Source of the DNA: Linepithema humile
Lineage: Eukaryota; Arthropoda; Insecta; Hymenoptera; Formicidae
Length of the DNA stretch: 64,000 nucleotides
Direction: 5' to 3'
Assembly: GCF_040581485.1 (NCBI RefSeq)
Contig: NC_090134.1
Span: 14,747,501-14,811,500, forward strand
A program made the translations under genes and the position numbers. Below are positions 62,840 through 64,000 of the stretch, piece after piece. Position 1 is the first letter of the stretch. Every line of letters begins with the position of its first letter. Below the pieces are notes generated by a model that did no database searches, was not told the DNA's origin, and worked only from the letters and a program-made list of their open reading frames with translations.

Positions 62840-64000
62840 GGTTTATATCTTAATAGTCAAAGGACAATACTCTATTCAGTGAGAGAAAGACTTATGATCT
62901 GCGCATAGGAGAAGCATTGCGGTGGGGGGAGCGTTGCGCCACCCGCTGGCATTGGTAAGCTGCACGAGCAGTACAATCATGTGGAGTGGGGGACTTTCTA
63001 AGCACCCCGTGAGGGGAGACCTGCGCGAAACGGACAAGTTTTCGTCTTATCCACATATATGTAATATCCTATATTGCTGATTGAACTCGAGAGTTTAGGA
63101 AAACATTACGGTGCGGATGATATTCATCTCTCATTTTAGAGTAGACTATCTGTGCGCAAGCGTTGTGCCTATACATGTTATATATTACTTTTTGTACTAT
63201 AGCCAGAGGCTCTTGAAACACAATATCAATTCTCTGTAGTTAATATAAAGTTTATTGTGAAAAGACAATACGGAAGGATTCTTATCGTTTACAGTCTTAA
63301 CTGAACAGAAGAAGCGCATTTTCGTTAGTCACGCAACAGTAGCGCACGCACTCTACAGACACTGGCGCCAAACATAAAACAATTATTCTCTACAATACAT
63401 ATATTCTCTGCGCAAGCTACAGATGTCGCGCATGTGCAGAACGGTCAAATCGTCTGCTATCTGTCTCACTTCATTGGCACACACACTGCCTATGGAAAGT
63501 AAGCGGAGCTAGCAATATAAGAATATTACATATATGCCTATCCATGGGTCTTTCTCTCGCTCGACAGAATATAGGTTTTTATGTATATTTGGAATAAAAT
63601 ATACAACATACTAATGTAAAGGTTTTAGTTATCAGGTAATAGATAAAAAATGTGATGATTATTGTTGCCAACTACTATGGGAGGATCCTCACACTATTCT
63701 CATGTGTTTTCAGTGTTCTATTAAAAAAATAGATTTAAGGTAATAAATCTTATTGTTAATACTAATTAGAGCCGTTTCTACCAACTTTACCTAATCGACA
63801 GTTTAGCAAACCCTCAGTTAAACCTGAACTTGAACCTGAGTTTAAACGAAAGGTAATGATTAGTTTCTACCACGATTACATCGAGAACGATTAACTAAAC
63901 CTATACTATATGTCTCATAACGCTAAAATTATTTGAAGACAGAACGCTGATTGGTCTAATATTAGAGACTCCAGAACTAGGTTTCTAGTCTAACAATGAT
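62840..64000. other. Right edge: TE debris, no gene seen
   Basis: 62,880-63,030 matches the GC-richer repeat at 56,500-56,640. 63,300-63,520 is GC-richer and contains TGGCGCCAAAC, which resembles an LTR-element primer binding site, but no LTR pair was found. 63,770-63,920 has loose inverted GATTAGTTTCTACC-like repeats. Confidence 0.35.

Noticed and set aside
63350..63385. TGGCGCCAAAC as a retroviral-type primer binding site
   Set aside because: No LTR pair, gag or pol could be found around it.

Overview
The window is AT-rich animal nuclear DNA with short, GT-AG-split exons and a very high load of transposable elements. Gene content, intron style, the contrast between one GC-rich single-exon gene and AT-rich neighbours, and the TE families (ZMYM/DUF4371-type hAT, Tc1/mariner and IS630-type elements, Penelope-like element, Ty3/gypsy, P-like THAP elements, a LINE with the CRLCG/TWEH tail) point to an insect, most likely a hymenopteran such as an ant. 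No bacterial, organellar or rRNA sequence was seen.

Left part (1-17.7 kb) is the gene-rich block. The 3' end of TARBP1 (tRNA 2'-O-methyltransferase, + strand) converges on a two-exon ATP synthase subunit g gene (- strand). After an island of small inverted-repeat elements (1.9-3.7 kb) and an AT-rich gap with one orphan exon-like ORF, come a GC-rich intronless ZDHHC1-type palmitoyltransferase, an eight-exon DUS1L (tRNA-dihydrouridine synthase) and, on the - strand, a six-exon COX10 (heme A farnesyltransferase). I could join the exons of the last two in phase to full-length proteins of 467 and 410 codons.

Middle part (18-30.1 kb) is a nested TE pile. Many borders can be set because a second, uninterrupted copy of the target is in the window. 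It includes a 6.2 kb hAT element (20,952-27,118, 8-bp target duplication) interrupted by a palindromic element, a gypsy fragment and a fold-back, and a 1.4 kb near-palindrome with a THAP-domain ORF in its loop.

Right part (30.5-59.9 kb) looks like one FBXW4-type F-box/WD gene on the + strand whose first coding exon (30,552-30,730) and second exon (58,734-59,036) are separated by a 28 kb intron. That intron holds a second THAP-bearing palindrome, a giant inverted repeat of about 470-bp arms (32,876-42,357) enclosing a hAT fragment, a palindromic Penelope-like element with two hammerhead-like motifs and a deleted LTR element, an antisense THAP-domain gene split by two transposons (one carrying a complete 4.4 kb gypsy element, the other a LINE plus about 400 bp of CT repeat), a nearly intact hAT, and a 1.4 kb mariner ending 45 bp before exon 2. 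The last 4 kb are again TE remnants, including a second copy of the IS630-like element.

The strongest candidates for something unusual are the recurrence of THAP-domain 5' exons inside palindromic elements, the palindromic Penelope element with paired ribozyme motifs, and the giant fold-back. All functional statements are from sequence reading by eye; no database search was run.
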